DNA of 64,000 nucleotides. Origin: Aurantiacibacter xanthus (lineage in GTDB: Bacteria; Pseudomonadota; Alphaproteobacteria; Sphingomonadales; Sphingomonadaceae). Below, piece after piece: positions 63,084-64,000 of this stretch. The notes beneath the pieces were generated by a model, which made no database searches, was not told the DNA's origin, and was given only the letters and a program-made list of their open reading frames with translations. A program made the position numbers and the translations under genes. The stretch is taken from the NCBI RefSeq assembly GCF_003584015.1, contig NZ_QXFM01000139.1:12936-76935 (forward strand), read 5' to 3'. The first letter of the stretch is position 1; each line of letters opens with the position of its first letter.

Positions 63084-64000
63084 TTAGCGGGCCAGACTGG
63101 CGGAGGCGGCAGGCGGCAGGGAAGGCCCTTCCCGCGCCGCGTCATCGGCCGCTGCGGGCGGCGCGATACGGCCGGTCTGGACGGAGACCTGCTGCCCCGG
63201 CATCGCCATCTGGAGCCCTTCGATGATGACCCGGTCCGAAGGCTTGAGGCCCCCGCTAATCACCCGCAACTGCCCCACCAGCGGCCCCAGTTCGACCGCG
63301 CGCGCAGCAACGGTTCCGTCCTTCTCCACCACCATCAGCAACTTGCGCGTCTGGTCGGTGGCAATGGCGGTGTCGGGCACCAACAGCGCCTCGTGCCTAG
63401 CGCCGGTGGCCAGCCGCATCCGTCCGAACAGGCCCGGTGCAAGGAAGCCTTCGCCGTTGCGGACCACGGCGCGGGCGCGGATCGTGCCCGACTGGCTGTC
63501 GAGCCCGTTGTCGGTGAAGTCGAGCGTGCCGTGCCAGCGGTAGTCGGCCTCGTCCTGCAGGCGGATTTCGACCGGCGTGCCCTCGTCGAGCCCTTCGCGG
63601 CGTGCCTTCAGGAACAGCGCTTCCGAGCCGGTGAACTCGAAATAGACCGGGTCGACCGCGTTGATCGTGGTGAGCAGCGTTGCCGCGCTGCCGCCGCCGC
63701 CCGAGACGAGATTGCCCGCGTCGATCCGGCGGTCGGAGATCCGCCCCGAGATCGGTGCACGCACGGTCGTGAAGCCGACATCAAGCGAACGCGAGGACAC
63801 CCGCGCCTGTGCTGCAGCCAGCATGGCGGCATTGTTGCGGACCTCGGCCTGCAAACGGTCGATCTCGGTGGGGGCGATGGCATCGTCGCTGACCAGGCGC
63901 TGCGCCCGCGCCAGATTGTCGCGCGCCAGCGCCAATGCGCTGTCGGCGCGGGCGACCTCGGCCTGAGCCTCGGCAAGCGCGGCGCGATAGGGGCGCGAAT
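63084..64000 (-). CDS. RND efflux periplasmic adaptor (membrane fusion protein), 5' end beyond the window
   Basis: The C-terminal ~305 residues of an HlyD/AcrA-type adaptor that links pump and outer-membrane factor. Visible parts are the coiled-coil hairpin (AEAQAEVARADSALALARDN ... DRLQAEVRNNAAMLAAAQA), the lipoyl half FTTVRAPISGRISDRRIDAGNLV, the beta-barrel segment RAVVRNGEGFLAPGLFGRMRL and the membrane-proximal domain VSGGLKPSDRVIIEGLQMAMPGQ-like region. The start codon and signal lie beyond position 64000. The stop at 63084 is 61 bp before the pump start. Confidence 0.93.
   Translation of the reverse strand, partial: SRPYRAALAEAQAEVARADSALALARDNLARAQRLVSDDAIAPTEIDRLQAEVRNNAAMLAAAQARVSSRSLDVGFTTVRAPISGRISDRRIDAGNLVSGGGGSAATLLTTINAVDPVYFEFTGSEALFLKARREGLDEGTPVEIRLQDEADYRWHGTLDFTDNGLDSQSGTIRARAVVRNGEGFLAPGLFGRMRLATGARHEALLVPDTAIATDQTRKLLMVVEKDGTVAARAVELGPLVGQLRVISGGLKPSDRVIIEGLQMAMPGQQVSVQTGRIAPPAAADDAAREGPSLPPAASASLAR

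Overview
The window is GC-rich DNA from an alphaproteobacterium, most likely a sphingomonad (Novosphingobium/Erythrobacteraceae type). This is inferred from the large Xanthomonas/Caulobacter-type TonB receptor next to a 'tryptophan halogenase', SapC and JmjC/cupin genes, and from xylose genes that read like those of Caulobacter. No rRNA, tRNA, CRISPR array, prophage or insertion sequence was seen.

Positions 82-44264 form one large xylan/arabinoxylan utilisation locus. From left to right it holds: a minus-strand operon GH43 lipoprotein - xylulokinase - xylose isomerase - aldose 1-epimerase (82-5234); a beta-helix enzyme divergent from GH51 arabinofuranosidase and GH95 (5329-11561); a FadR-type GntR regulator (11586-12392); a TonB receptor plus flavin halogenase, divergent from SapC and a JmjC-like cupin (12471-18929); an esterase - jelly-roll - GH43 - GH9 cluster (19161-24818); a sugar/H+ symporter (24966-26366); GH3 (26458-28845); GH67 alpha-glucuronidase followed by a LacI regulator (29142-32408); a translationally coupled run xylX - xylose dehydrogenase - lactonase - acetylesterase (32548-37343) divergent from a GH43 xylosidase (37437-39089); a FucP-type transporter divergent from xylonate dehydratase and GH27 (39103-44264).

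Together these genes cover uptake of decorated xylo-oligosaccharides (TonB), removal of acetyl, arabinosyl, glucuronosyl and galactosyl side groups, cleavage to monomers, inner-membrane import, and two routes for xylose: isomerase/kinase and the oxidative Weimberg route. The Weimberg semialdehyde dehydrogenase is not in the window.

Two short operator families tie the locus together. A palindromic xyl-box, consensus TGRTAGCGCTACCA, occurs five times, each just upstream of a sugar operon, and fits the LacI protein encoded here. A second motif, TTGTAGGANTA, occurs four times in the same promoters or others of the locus and resembles the FadR-family GntR half-site pattern, so it fits the GntR protein. 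The 19068-19097 promoter carries both. A ~77-bp intergenic hairpin repeat is present in inverted orientation at 1-77 and 32428-32503.

Positions 44910-47260 hold a TylF-like methyltransferase and a PhyH-like dioxygenase. Positions 47767-58224 encode a ~3485-residue two-partner-secretion type exoprotein with an AT-rich central segment and 25 YDG/MBG-type repeats. The right end (58280-64000) is a tripartite RND efflux operon (adaptor, cut by the window edge; pump; outer-membrane factor) that ends in a 39-codon membrane peptide gene.
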